In this document: positions 23,223 through 30,840 of the stretch, piece by piece
How the letters are laid out: each line of letters starts with the position of its first letter
Numbering within the stretch: position 1 is the first letter of the stretch
Source of the DNA: Nitratifractor sp.
GTDB taxonomy: Bacteria > Campylobacterota > Campylobacteria > Campylobacterales > Sulfurovaceae
Length of the DNA: 32,781 nucleotides
Assembly: GCA_015488995.1 (NCBI GenBank)
Contig: WFMQ01000114.1
Span: 1 to 32,781, forward strand
Reading direction: 5' to 3'
Position numbers and translations under genes: made by a program
Notes under the pieces: generated by a model
Databases searched by the model: none
What the model was told of the DNA's origin: nothing
The model's input: the letters and a program-made list of their open reading frames with translations, nothing else

Positions 23223-23921
23223 TCACTTCGCATGGGGGCGAGAATCTACGCAACGCAAAAACCCACGATACGCACGCGCTTCATCTGGATAGTGACCAAA
23301 ATGTTGGCGATGAAGCGTCGCACAGCGGCTGGGGGTCAGGAAGCACCCCTGATAGTGGGTCGTCCCCTGCTGGGTGCTCTTGTGGGTATAGCAGACATTG
23401 AGGAGAGGATCTTCGGGACGGGCTCCAGGGCGCTCCGGATTGTAGAGGCGTTCGACATAGAGGGGGCACGGTACGGCATGTGCTTTGGCGGAGGAGATCC
23501 CTGGCTTGAGATGGAGTTCGGTTCGTGTTTCCTCTTCATACGGTTTGGCGGGGATGTCCACTTCGAGGGGGTAGGGGGTGTCCAGGCTGAGCGATTTGTC
23601 TGTCCCCACCCATACCTCTCCGGCATCACACTCACCGCCGCAACGGTAGCGTCCTCGGCTCTGGGTAAGATTGTGATCGCACATCAGGTACTGCGACATC
23701 CGCTCCTCACGCCCACTCCGATCGGTCAAGAGCAGTACCATCGGGTGCGTGTCCTGCACATCCCAATCTCGGGGCACGACGAGAATCATCCGCGCAAAAG
23801 ACTCAGGAGGGGTGAGGAGAATATCATCCGCACGATACGCATAGCAACGGTGATAGCTGCCCCCCATTAGCCAGCTCCCCATCACCATCATACTCCAAAA
23901 CATTCGATGCAACCCTACCAT
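23223..23921 (-). CDS. Secreted Cys-rich protein of unknown function
   Basis: I do not recognise this 232-residue protein. It starts after a perfect GGAGGT site and has a signal-like hydrophobic N-terminus (MVGLHRMFWSMMVMGSWLMGG). The rest is polar, with nine cysteines, including RCGGECDAGE, and several Pro/Tyr-rich stretches. It should lie in the periplasm or on the cell surface, with disulfides. It ends 44 bases before the siroheme synthase gene on the same strand, so the two probably form an operon. It is divergent from the FNR-controlled operon at 24083. Confidence 0.7.
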   Translation of the reverse strand: MVGLHRMFWSMMVMGSWLMGGSYHRCYAYRADDILLTPPESFARMILVVPRDWDVQDTHPMVLLLTDRSGREERMSQYLMCDHNLTQSRGRYRCGGECDAGEVWVGTDKSLSLDTPYPLEVDIPAKPYEEETRTELHLKPGISSAKAHAVPCPLYVERLYNPERPGARPEDPLLNVCYTHKSTQQGTTHYQGCFLTPSRCATLHRQHFGHYPDEARAYRGFLRCVDSRPHAK

Positions 23922-24015
23922 AGCACACCTCCCACGTGTTTTTCCCCATTATACCAAAATCCCATGATGTTTCAAAATCTATAATGGCTCATTATGATAC
24001 GTATAATATATGATC

Positions 24016-24057
24016 TTGATCTATATCAATCTTCTTTAAGCTCAGTCGCTCTATAAT
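24016..24057 (+). promoter_or_regulatory. FNR-type class II promoter with perfect consensus box
   Basis: TTGAT-CTAT-ATCAA at 24016-24029 matches the FNR consensus exactly. TATAAT at 24052-24057 follows after 22 bp, the same spacing as at nosZ and nosB, putting the box at -41.5. It should drive the operon 24083-26218 under anaerobic or NO-related control. Confidence 0.85.
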
Positions 24058-24082
24058 ACAAAAAATAAAATTAGGAGTAAAT

Positions 24083-24427
24083 ATGTCTGAAATAAAAAAA
24101 ACCCCCGTGGAAGTCCCAGGTGCAACGGTGCCGTTCTATACCTATACGATTGGTGAAACGCAGTATTTCGAGTTTGATACGTCGATGAAAGGACCGCCGG
24201 AGCCGATGGTCAACGCGATGTCCGGGCTCAAGATGGTGACCGATGCCAACAAGCGTCTGGCAATGATCAACCACAAGAAGCCAATGGGGCTGCTGAATAA
24301 GATTGGGGAGAATTTTGATCTCCTTGACGAAGAAACACTTCCCGACGGTAACGTGAAGTTGGTCTTCGGATACAAAGCTGGCGCAAGTGAAAAAGCTGAT
24401 CTCAATGACAGTGAGTGCGACGGATAA
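24083..24427 (+). CDS. DUF2249-like small cytoplasmic protein
   Basis: The 114-residue soluble protein has no signal or membrane segment. The segment TSMKGPPEPMVNAMSGLKMVTDANKRLAMINHKKPMGLL resembles DUF2249, in which a PPEPL motif is followed by a helix and then a strand with a conserved basic turn; the match is partial. DUF2249 proteins often sit in denitrification and NO-detoxification clusters, but their function is unknown. It leads an operon behind a perfect FNR-type promoter with a TAGGAG ribosome site. The next gene starts 3 bases after its stop. Confidence 0.6.
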   Translation: MSEIKKTPVEVPGATVPFYTYTIGETQYFEFDTSMKGPPEPMVNAMSGLKMVTDANKRLAMINHKKPMGLLNKIGENFDLLDEETLPDGNVKLVFGYKAGASEKADLNDSECDG

Positions 24428-24430
24428 ATC

Positions 24431-25699
24431 ATGTTTAACATCTCCCGTGATTTCGCCCCACCCATCAAAATTATCGAGCCGTTTTTTATAATCGGTTCGA
24501 TTTTTTATGCGCTGGGGGTGCTCTTTTTATTGTTCCTCGATCCCTCAAGCGGGCACGTCGATCTCGTGACGGTCGGCTGGGCGCACTGGTTTCTGCTCGG
24601 ATTTGTGATGATGATCATCTTCGGTGCGATGGCGCAGCTGATCCCTGTCGTAGTGGAGGTGGGGCATTTCTCAGTCGATCTCTACTACATCATCTGGCCG
24701 TCTCTGCTGATCGGGACGCTGACGATGGTCGTCGGATTCTGGTGGATGCCGTATGTGTTGGCGTACGGTGGTCTGTTGGTGTTGGTGGCGATGGTGACCT
24801 TCCTGTTCGAGACCTTCCTGACGCTCAAAAAGGCCGAACGGATCACCCTCACGGTCAAGAGCGTCCTGTGGGCCAATATCTTCCTCACCGTAGCGATTGT
24901 CATCGGCTTTTTGATGGCATTGGCGATCGGTGAGGGGGTGGTACTCGATGTCTCCAAATGGCTCGGGGCTCATGCCGTGCTGGTGCTCGGAGGCTTCGTG
25001 ACACTCACGATCATGGGGCTCTCCCTGATTCTGCTGCCGATGTTTGGCCTCTCGCATGGATTTGATGAGATGCCCATCACCCGCGCGTATCAATTGATGG
25101 TCGGTGCCGTGATCGCCTATGTGGCTGGTACAGTGATCGACTGGAGCTGGGTGCGCTGGATCGCGCTGGTGGTGGCGTTTGTCTCCGTGAGCTTTTATGG
25201 CTATCAGATCTGGATCATTTACCAAACCCGTGCCCGCAAGGCACACGACATCTATGCCCGGACGATGTATGTCGGCTACGGATCACTGGCGGTGGCACTT
25301 GTGCTCGGGATCGTGACGCTGTTCGTCTCGAGTGAACAGGTGATCCTCTCGGCGGCGTGGTTTTTGATCCTCGGATTTTTCAGCTATTTGATCAACGGGC
25401 ATCTCTACAAGATCGTCCCGTTTCTCGTCTGGTTTGAGCGCTACAGTCCGCTGGTGGGCAAACAAAAAGTCCCCATGCTCAACGAAATGCTCCCCGAGCG
25501 CAAAGCCGAATGGCAATTTTGGTTTACCTCCACCGGCCTTGTCGTGGGGGGTATTGGGCTTCTCTTTGGGAGCAGCAGCCTCTTCCATGGCGGCGTGACG
25601 CTGATGGTGGTCGGTGCGGGCTTCATGCTCAGCAGCGTCCTCTCCATGCTAAGCTACGGCAAAGAACTCAACATCTCAAGGACAGAAAACAATGTGTAA
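24431..25699 (+). CDS. Polytopic haem-copper-oxidase-I/NnrS-like membrane protein
   Basis: The 422-residue protein has about twelve membrane helices. Conserved-looking intramembrane histidines fall in GWAHWFLLGFVMMIIFGAMAQLIP (about residue 56), WLGAHAVLVLGGFVTLTIMGLSL (about 179) and LINGHLYKIVPFLVW. The pattern of H followed by LGF...G...P resembles NnrS and cytochrome oxidase subunit I-like proteins, yet the full haem-copper histidine set is not evident. The protein may bind haem and handle NO or assist respiratory enzyme assembly. It overlaps the DUF59 gene by 8 bases and is coupled to the DUF2249-like gene. The exact family is uncertain. Confidence 0.65.
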   Translation: MFNISRDFAPPIKIIEPFFIIGSIFYALGVLFLLFLDPSSGHVDLVTVGWAHWFLLGFVMMIIFGAMAQLIPVVVEVGHFSVDLYYIIWPSLLIGTLTMVVGFWWMPYVLAYGGLLVLVAMVTFLFETFLTLKKAERITLTVKSVLWANIFLTVAIVIGFLMALAIGEGVVLDVSKWLGAHAVLVLGGFVTLTIMGLSLILLPMFGLSHGFDEMPITRAYQLMVGAVIAYVAGTVIDWSWVRWIALVVAFVSVSFYGYQIWIIYQTRARKAHDIYARTMYVGYGSLAVALVLGIVTLFVSSEQVILSAAWFLILGFFSYLINGHLYKIVPFLVWFERYSPLVGKQKVPMLNEMLPERKAEWQFWFTSTGLVVGGIGLLFGSSSLFHGGVTLMVVGAGFMLSSVLSMLSYGKELNISRTENNV

Positions 25700-26000
25700 C
25701 ATAACCAAAGAACAGGTACTCGACTCCATCAGTACCGTCATCGATCCCGAAGTGGGATTCAACATGGTCGAACTCGGCCTCATCTACGGTGTGGAGATCG
25801 ACGATGACTGCAACGCCAAAGTCACCATGACCCTCTCGACCCGCGCCTGCCCCCTGCATCAGATGCTGGAGCAGTGGGTACGCGAAGCGGCCGAACGTAC
25901 CGAGGGGATCAACACAGCCACCATCGAGATCGTCTGGGAGCCAGCCTGGAATGTCACGATGGCAGCTGATAACGTCAAACAAGCCCTCGGAGCGATGTAA
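25692..26000 (+). CDS. DUF59/MIP18-family Fe-S assembly protein
   Basis: The 102-residue protein matches the MIP18/SufT/PaaD family throughout: VLDSISTVIDPEVGFNMVELGLIYGVEIDDD, then VTMTLSTRACPLHQML with the conserved reactive Cys, and IEIVWEPAWNVTMAADNVKQALG. Members help deliver Fe-S clusters or other metal centres. The ATG lies inside the end of the preceding membrane-protein gene. In this FNR-controlled operon it may help mature a denitrification enzyme; this is inference from context. Confidence 0.9.
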   Translation: MCNITKEQVLDSISTVIDPEVGFNMVELGLIYGVEIDDDCNAKVTMTLSTRACPLHQMLEQWVREAAERTEGINTATIEIVWEPAWNVTMAADNVKQALGAM

Positions 26001-26002
26001 TC

Positions 26003-26218
26003 ATGCGCGATGCCCTGCGCCACATCTACGGCAACGGCATCGTCTTTTTCTACTACCTCAAATGGCCGTTTCTCCTCGGGTATCCGGCGCTCATCTACGG
26101 AGCCGACTACCCCCGCCACTGGTCGATGGATGCGATCTGGGTCTATTGTCTGGCGTTGATTGTGAAAGATTTTGTCTATCTATTTGTTTTGAAGAAGCGG
26201 CACGGAAATAAGGCGTAA
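26003..26218 (+). CDS. Small membrane protein, unknown
   Basis: The 71-residue protein has two hydrophobic helices (about 13-33 and 42-63) separated by GADYPRHWSMD, with a basic end LKKRHGNKA. It starts 2 bases after the DUF59 stop and closes the FNR-controlled operon. I do not recognise a family. Its tight coupling suggests it partners the polytopic protein at 24431. Confidence 0.7.
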   Translation: MRDALRHIYGNGIVFFYYLKWPFLLGYPALIYGADYPRHWSMDAIWVYCLALIVKDFVYLFVLKKRHGNKA

Positions 26219-26315
26219 ATTGTCATCTTCCGATCGCATTTGGCCGTTGTCGGGTATCCTACATCCAGACATGAGCCATTTTTGGCTACACTTCTTCCAA
26301 AACAGGATGTAATGT

Positions 26316-27311
26316 ATGCAAGACAAGCTTCTCTACCAGATGCAAAACACCTTCCCGATGATCGATCGCCCTTTCAAAGTACTCGCCGATGAGTTGGGCA
26401 CCACCGAAGCCGACGTGCTCGCCACCGTGCAGACGCTCAAAGACGAGAAGATCATCCGCCAAACCTCGGCGATCTTTGACACCAAGCGGCTGGGGTACAC
26501 CTCCTCTCTCGTCGCCTTCAAAGTTGCCGAGTCCGACATCGACCGCGCCGCTGAGATCATCAATGCCCACCCCGGGGTCAGCCACAATTACCTGCGCAAC
26601 CACGACTACAACATTTGGTTTACCATGGCCGTCGCTCCTGACAGCCGTCTCGGACTCGAAAAGACCATCGCCATCCTCAAAGAGCAGACCGGAGCCGAGG
26701 ATGCCATCATCCTGCCTACAATAAAAATGTTCAAAATCTCGGTCAAGATGGATACCACCGGCACCCGTGCCAAAAAAGAGAAGGTCAAAAAAGCCGCCCA
26801 CAAAGCCCTCGATCTCACCCCCCGTCATATCGACGTGATCCAAGAGCTCCAAAAGGACATCACCGTCACCGAAGAGCCCTTCCGAGAAGCGATCGACCGA
26901 CTGGAGATGACCTATGACGAATTTTTCACCATCGCTCACGCACTCAAGGATGCCGGCGTCATGCGCCGCTTCGCCACGATCCTCAACCACCGTCGCGCCG
27001 GCTTTTCTGCCAATGCCATGAGTGTGTGGAGTGTCCCTGAGGCCGAGGGGGAGCGGTACGGCAAGATGCTGGCGGAGTTTTCCGCCGTGAGCCACTGCTA
27101 CCTACGTCCGATATACCCCGGCTGGCCGTACAATCTCTTCGCCATGGTACACGCCAAGACCCAAGAAGCCTGCGACACCCTCATCGAGGAGATGGCCGCC
27201 GAGACGGGACTGACTGAGTACAGCAAACTCTACTCCACCCGAGAGTTCAAGAAACAGCGTTTAGTCTATTTCGACAATGCGTTTGCGGCGTGGGAAGCGG
27301 CCAACGGGTGA
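26316..27311 (+). CDS. nirDL: Fused siroheme decarboxylase (NirDL/AhbAB type)
   Basis: The 331-residue protein has two Lrp/AsnC-like halves. Residues 1 to about 150 are NirD/AhbA-like (KIIRQTSAIFDTKRLGYTSSLVAFKV, GVSHNYLRNHDYNIWFTM). Residues about 175-330 are NirL/AhbB-like (VMRRFATILNHRRAGFSANAM, AVSHCYLRPIYPGWPYNLFAMVHAKT). The family removes acetate side-chain carboxyls from siroheme to give 12,18-didecarboxysiroheme, a step to haem d1 (or to haem b by the alternative route). The helix-turn-helix parts are structural relics, so it should not be called a regulator. It follows the FNR-controlled operon by 97 bp and precedes a patatin gene by 7 bp. Confidence 0.88.
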   Translation: MQDKLLYQMQNTFPMIDRPFKVLADELGTTEADVLATVQTLKDEKIIRQTSAIFDTKRLGYTSSLVAFKVAESDIDRAAEIINAHPGVSHNYLRNHDYNIWFTMAVAPDSRLGLEKTIAILKEQTGAEDAIILPTIKMFKISVKMDTTGTRAKKEKVKKAAHKALDLTPRHIDVIQELQKDITVTEEPFREAIDRLEMTYDEFFTIAHALKDAGVMRRFATILNHRRAGFSANAMSVWSVPEAEGERYGKMLAEFSAVSHCYLRPIYPGWPYNLFAMVHAKTQEACDTLIEEMAAETGLTEYSKLYSTREFKKQRLVYFDNAFAAWEAANG

Positions 27312-27318
27312 GATAGCC

Positions 27319-28119
27319 ATGAAGCACCCTCTCGATACCCACCCCTTTTCACTCGTCCTCTCCGGCGGCGGAGCACTCGGGATCGCTCATCTGGGAGTCC
27401 TGCATGACATGGAGCAGGCCGGACTGGCTCCGGCACAGATCGTGGGTACGAGCATGGGAGGGATCGTCGGGGCTTCGCTGGCGATCGGGCTGCATGAAGC
27501 ACAGATCCGTGCCAATATGGACGACTTCATCCGTATCAGCCGCTGGCTCAACCTCTCGTTTGAGGGCAACTCGATCGTCAAGGGGCGCAAGATCCGGGCG
27601 ATCTTTGAAGAAATATTTGGCGATCGTACCCTGCAAGACACCACCATCCCCCTCACCCTCATCGCCACCGATCTGTTTACCGGAGAAAAGTACCTTTTCA
27701 CCCCCGAGAGCACCACTCCACTCGTCGATGCCCTGCTGGCGACCATGGCGATCCCGGGGGTCTTTGAAGAGCAGCATATCGACGGTCGGGTGCTTGGAGA
27801 CGGCTTCCTCTGCGCCAACCTCGGGCTGGATGAAGCAACCCACGACTCTATCCTGGCCGTCGATGTCCTCGGCACTCGATCCTTCACCCCCACCCTGCCG
27901 GACAATTTCTTCAAGACCGCCAACGTCATGGAGATGATGGATCGCTCCCTGCGTCTGCTGATCCTCAACCAAACCCGAAGCGCCATCGCCCGCACCCAAT
28001 CAGAGGGCAAACACCTCACTCTCCTCGAACCCGACACGGCCGAGTTCAAAACGTTTCATTTCAATAAAGCTGGAGCGATTCGGGAGCGGGGATTGGGGCT
28101 GATACAAACAATATCATGA
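27319..28119 (+). CDS. Patatin-like phospholipase
   Basis: The 266-residue protein has the patatin core: oxyanion segment LSGGGALGIAHLGVL at about 15-29, nucleophile in GTSMGG (Ser about 45), and the Asp of the dyad in VLGDGFLCANLG. This is the RssA/YchK type of bacterial patatin, a cytoplasmic lipid acyl hydrolase. I place the start at MKHPLD (27319), just after the siroheme decarboxylase stop, not at the upstream in-frame ATG inside that gene. The link to denitrification is probably only shared transcription. Confidence 0.92.
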   Translation: MKHPLDTHPFSLVLSGGGALGIAHLGVLHDMEQAGLAPAQIVGTSMGGIVGASLAIGLHEAQIRANMDDFIRISRWLNLSFEGNSIVKGRKIRAIFEEIFGDRTLQDTTIPLTLIATDLFTGEKYLFTPESTTPLVDALLATMAIPGVFEEQHIDGRVLGDGFLCANLGLDEATHDSILAVDVLGTRSFTPTLPDNFFKTANVMEMMDRSLRLLILNQTRSAIARTQSEGKHLTLLEPDTAEFKTFHFNKAGAIRERGLGLIQTIS

Positions 28120-28281
28120 TCCTATAAAAATTTTCGCAGAAAACAGAACCAAGATGCCCCCATCATTTTTTCCATATATTACTTTTTTGGCACCGAATCT
28201 CTTCACAAATGATGCAGTAAAATTCCTCAAAAGAGAGTATTTTTGATGAAACAAACCCGCATGGCAAGACACGTGACGCTG

Positions 28282-28311
28282 TTGAATTGATACGATACGT
28301 GCGGGTATAAT
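28282..28311 (+). promoter_or_regulatory. Orphan promoter facing the tRNA gene
   Basis: TTGAAT at 28282-28287 and TATAAT at 28306-28311 are 18 bp apart. No gene follows on this strand; transcription would run antisense into the tRNA-Met gene. It may serve an unannotated small RNA or be a relic of a lost gene. Confidence 0.35.
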
Positions 28312-28368
28312 AGCCGACAAACTGCGAAAAAATGGAAGATACAATCAAAAAGAGGAGAAACAAAAGTG

Positions 28369-28445
28369 TGGTAGCAGAGGGGGAACTCGAATCCCCGACC
28401 TCCGGCTTATGAGACCAGCGCTCTAACCAACTGAGCTACCCTGCC
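28369..28445 (-). tRNA. tRNA-Met (CAU), elongator type
   Basis: On the minus strand GGCAGGG-TA-GCTC opens a 77-nt cloverleaf: D arm GCTC/GAGC, anticodon stem CTGGT/GCCGG around loop CTCATAA, T arm GGGGATTCGAGTTCCCC, acceptor CTCTGCT-A-CCA encoded. The anticodon is CAT. The D loop and the acceptor pairing resemble elongator Met; an Ile2 tRNA modified to lysidine cannot be fully excluded. Confidence 0.95.
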
Positions 28446-28462
28446 ACACAAAAGAGACCGGC

Positions 28463-28491
28463 ATTCTATCAAAATCAATCTTAGTTGTCAA
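28463..28491 (-). promoter_or_regulatory. Promoter of tRNA-Met
   Basis: Read on the minus strand, TTGACA (28491-28486) and TAGAAT (28468-28463) are separated by 17 bp and lie just upstream of the mature tRNA 5' end at 28445. This is an almost ideal housekeeping promoter. Confidence 0.75.
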
Positions 28492-28581
28492 TGAATTTTT
28501 CATTTTTTAACATTTTATTTTATAACTCATTAAAGTTTAGTCAATACCACTCACTATTTTTTAGAAATTAGAGAAAAAGTA

Positions 28582-28610
28582 TTGACATTTTTAGAAAAAC
28601 TCACTAAAAT
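28582..28610 (+). promoter_or_regulatory. groESL promoter
   Basis: TTGACA at 28582-28587 and TAAAAT at 28605-28610 are 17 bp apart, 30 bp before the groES start. Copies of ACTCA(C/T)TA lie at 28525-28532, 28549-28556 and 28599-28606, the last overlapping the -10. No CIRCE (HrcA) inverted repeat is visible. Confidence 0.75.
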
Positions 28611-28639
28611 TACGAAAATTTTGATACAAGGAGCATATT

Positions 28640-28906
28640 ATGACCTTTCAACCATTAGCCAATCGTGTCCTGCTGGAGCAGGAAGAGGAAGTGACCACTA
28701 CCGCATCAGGGATCATCATCCCTGATAGTGCCAAAGAGAAGCCCCTCCAAGGGAAAGTACTCGCCGTAGGTCCCGACGCCGAAGATGAAGGTATCGCCGT
28801 GGGGGATACGGCCGTCTTCGCCAAATACAGTGGCACCGAAATTACGCTTGACGACAAAGAGTTGCTCATCCTCGAGAGCAATGACATCCTCGGACTATTA
28901 AAATAA
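28640..28906 (+). CDS. groES: Co-chaperonin GroES
   Basis: This 88-residue Hsp10 forms the seven-subunit lid of GroEL. It has the conserved opening [33 protein letters not shown], including the mobile loop, then GKVLAVGP and a final [10 protein letters not shown]. The size is slightly short of the usual 95 or so residues, as is common in Campylobacterota. AAGGAG precedes the ATG. It is 22 bases upstream of groEL. Confidence 0.97.
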   Translation: MTFQPLANRVLLEQEEEVTTTASGIIIPDSAKEKPLQGKVLAVGPDAEDEGIAVGDTAVFAKYSGTEITLDDKELLILESNDILGLLK

Positions 28907-28928
28907 TCATACTATAAAGGAAGTAATC

Positions 28929-30563
28929 ATGGCAAAAGAAGTATATTTTTCCGACAAAGCACGCAACGGACTGTTTGCAGGTGTCACCAAGCTTGCAGAC
29001 GCAGTCAAGGTCACCATGGGACCCCGTGGTCGTAATGTCTTGATCCAGAAGAGTTTTGGCGCACCGGCGATCACCAAAGATGGTGTCTCCGTCGCCCGAG
29101 AGATCGAGCTGGACGATGCGCTGGAGAATATGGGAGCCCAACTCGTCAAAGAGGTCGCCAGCAATACCGCCGATGAGGCGGGTGATGGTACGACGACGGC
29201 GACGGTCTTGGCACACAGCATCTTCAAAGAGGGACTGCGCAATATCACCGCCGGTGCCAATCCCATCGAGGTGAAACGCGGGATGGACAAAGCAAGTGCC
29301 GCCATCATCGATGAACTCAAAAAAATCAGCGTCGAAGTCAAAGACAAAGAGCAAATCGCACAAGTCGCTACCATCTCAGCCAACAGCGATGCCAAAATCG
29401 GTGAGCTGATCGCCGAAGCGATGGAGAAAGTGGGCAAAGACGGTGTCATCACGGTCGAAGAGGCCAAAGGGATCAACGATGAGCTTGAAGTGGTCGAAGG
29501 GATGCAGTTTGACCGGGGATACCTCTCACCTTACTTTGTGACCAACAGCCAGAAGATGACCACTGAGATGGACAACCCCCTGATCCTTATCACGGATGCC
29601 AAAATCAGCAGTCTCAAAGACCTCATCCCCCTGCTGGAACAGACGCAGCAGAGTGGCAAACCACTCTTGATCGTCGCAGACGATGTCGAAGGGGAAGCAC
29701 TCACCACACTCGTCCTCAACCGCCTCAAAGGGATTCTCAACATCGCCGCTGTGAAAGCACCAGGTTTTGGTGACCGCAAAAAAGAGATGCTCAAGGACAT
29801 CGCTGTCCTCACGGGTGGTACGCTGATTACGGATGAGTTGGGATTGAGCTTGGAGAAGACCACTGTGGATCAGCTCGGACAAGCCGGCCGCGTCGTCATC
29901 GATAAAGACGATACCGTGATCGTCGATGGCAAAGGGGAGGCTTCGGCCGTCGAAGACCGCATCAAAGAGATCCGCACGCAGATTGATGCGACGACCAGCG
30001 AATATGACCGCGAGAAACTCCAAGAGCGTCTTGCCAAACTCAGTGGTGGTGTCGCCGTCATCAAAGTGGGTGCCGCGACTGAAACGGAGATGAAAGAGAA
30101 GAAAGACCGCGTCGATGATGCCCTCTCTGCTACCAAAGCTGCTGTCGATGAAGGGATCGTCATTGGTGGGGGTGCTGCTCTGGTCAAAGCGGGCAACGCC
30201 GTCACTCTGAAACTGGAGCACGATGAGCAAGTGGGAGCTGAAATCATCCTCCGTGCGATCAAAGCCCCCATCAAGCAAATCGCCGAAAACGCTGGATTTG
30301 ACGCGGGGGTCGTCGCAGACAAAGTGGCGCATTGTGAAGAGGCCCACCATGGCTTCAATGCAGCGACGGGAGCATACGTCGATATGTTTGACGCAGGGAT
30401 CATCGATCCACTCAAAGTGGAGCGCATCGCGCTGCAAAATGCCACATCGGTCGCCAGTCTGCTTCTGACCACCGAAGCAAGCATCAGCGAAATCAAAGAA
30501 GACAAGCCCGCAGCCCCAGCCATGCCAGACATGGGTGGTATGGGCGGCATGGGGATGATGTAG
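28929..30563 (+). CDS. groEL: Chaperonin GroEL
   Basis: The 544-residue Hsp60 is full length. ATP-site motifs [19 protein letters not shown] and [10 protein letters not shown] are present. The apical and equatorial domains run through without breaks, and the C-terminus is the usual Gly-Gly-Met tail (GGMGGMGMM). It folds cytoplasmic proteins with GroES. AAAGGAAG precedes the ATG. A clear intrinsic terminator follows at 30583. Confidence 0.99.
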   Translation: MAKEVYFSDKARNGLFAGVTKLADAVKVTMGPRGRNVLIQKSFGAPAITKDGVSVAREIELDDALENMGAQLVKEVASNTADEAGDGTTTATVLAHSIFKEGLRNITAGANPIEVKRGMDKASAAIIDELKKISVEVKDKEQIAQVATISANSDAKIGELIAEAMEKVGKDGVITVEEAKGINDELEVVEGMQFDRGYLSPYFVTNSQKMTTEMDNPLILITDAKISSLKDLIPLLEQTQQSGKPLLIVADDVEGEALTTLVLNRLKGILNIAAVKAPGFGDRKKEMLKDIAVLTGGTLITDELGLSLEKTTVDQLGQAGRVVIDKDDTVIVDGKGEASAVEDRIKEIRTQIDATTSEYDREKLQERLAKLSGGVAVIKVGAATETEMKEKKDRVDDALSATKAAVDEGIVIGGGAALVKAGNAVTLKLEHDEQVGAEIILRAIKAPIKQIAENAGFDAGVVADKVAHCEEAHHGFNAATGAYVDMFDAGIIDPLKVERIALQNATSVASLLLTTEASISEIKEDKPAAPAMPDMGGMGGMGMM

Positions 30564-30582
30564 TCCTCACCCTCTCCCTCCT

Positions 30583-30617
30583 GCCTGAGATTCTCTTCGT
30601 GAGAATCTCGGCGTTTT
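30583..30617 (+). terminator. groESL intrinsic terminator
   Basis: GAGATTCTC and GAGAATCTC form a perfect 9-bp stem around TTCGT, extended by GCC/GGC with one bulged T. GTTTTTAT follows. It lies 20 bases after the groEL stop. Confidence 0.85.
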
Positions 30618-30691
30618 TATATCTTTCTCACATCTCCCTCACATCTTTTCAACCCCACTTACCACTTTTTCTTGAGCTCAGTTTTGGCATA

Positions 30692-30745
30692 TTACCCCAC
30701 TCACTAAACATCCAAACATTTGTGTGTTTAGTGAGTGGGGTAATG
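30692..30745. repeat. Long perfect palindrome with ACTCACTA motif
   Basis: Twenty-base perfect arms (30692-30711 and 30726-30745) surround a 14-base spacer. Each arm contains CCCCACTCACTAAACA or its complement. There is no T run on either strand next to it. The ACTCACTA core also occurs twice in the groES promoter region. Confidence 0.7.
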
Positions 30746-30840
30746 GATAAAACATAGGGCAATCTGGGAACGTTTTCTATGGGAAGATTTGGAAAATAGG
30801 GCAGGGGGGAGAGTGGACAGATGTCGCACTCTCGTGTGGA

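Noticed and set aside
26274-26287. AGCCA-N4-TGGCT palindrome before the siroheme decarboxylase
   Set aside because: The arms are only 5 bp and no T run or known operator pattern accompanies it.
26316-27311. Lrp/AsnC transcriptional regulator
   Set aside because: The tandem NirD- and NirL-like halves, with SHNYLR and SHCYLRP motifs, match siroheme decarboxylases, not DNA-binding regulators.
28114-28344. Small open frames on the minus strand between patatin and tRNA
   Set aside because: No ribosome site, no recognisable domain, and low-complexity AT-rich sequence; more likely non-coding.
30692-30745. Palindrome as the groEL terminator
   Set aside because: It has no T run, and a proper terminator with a T run already lies at 30583-30617.
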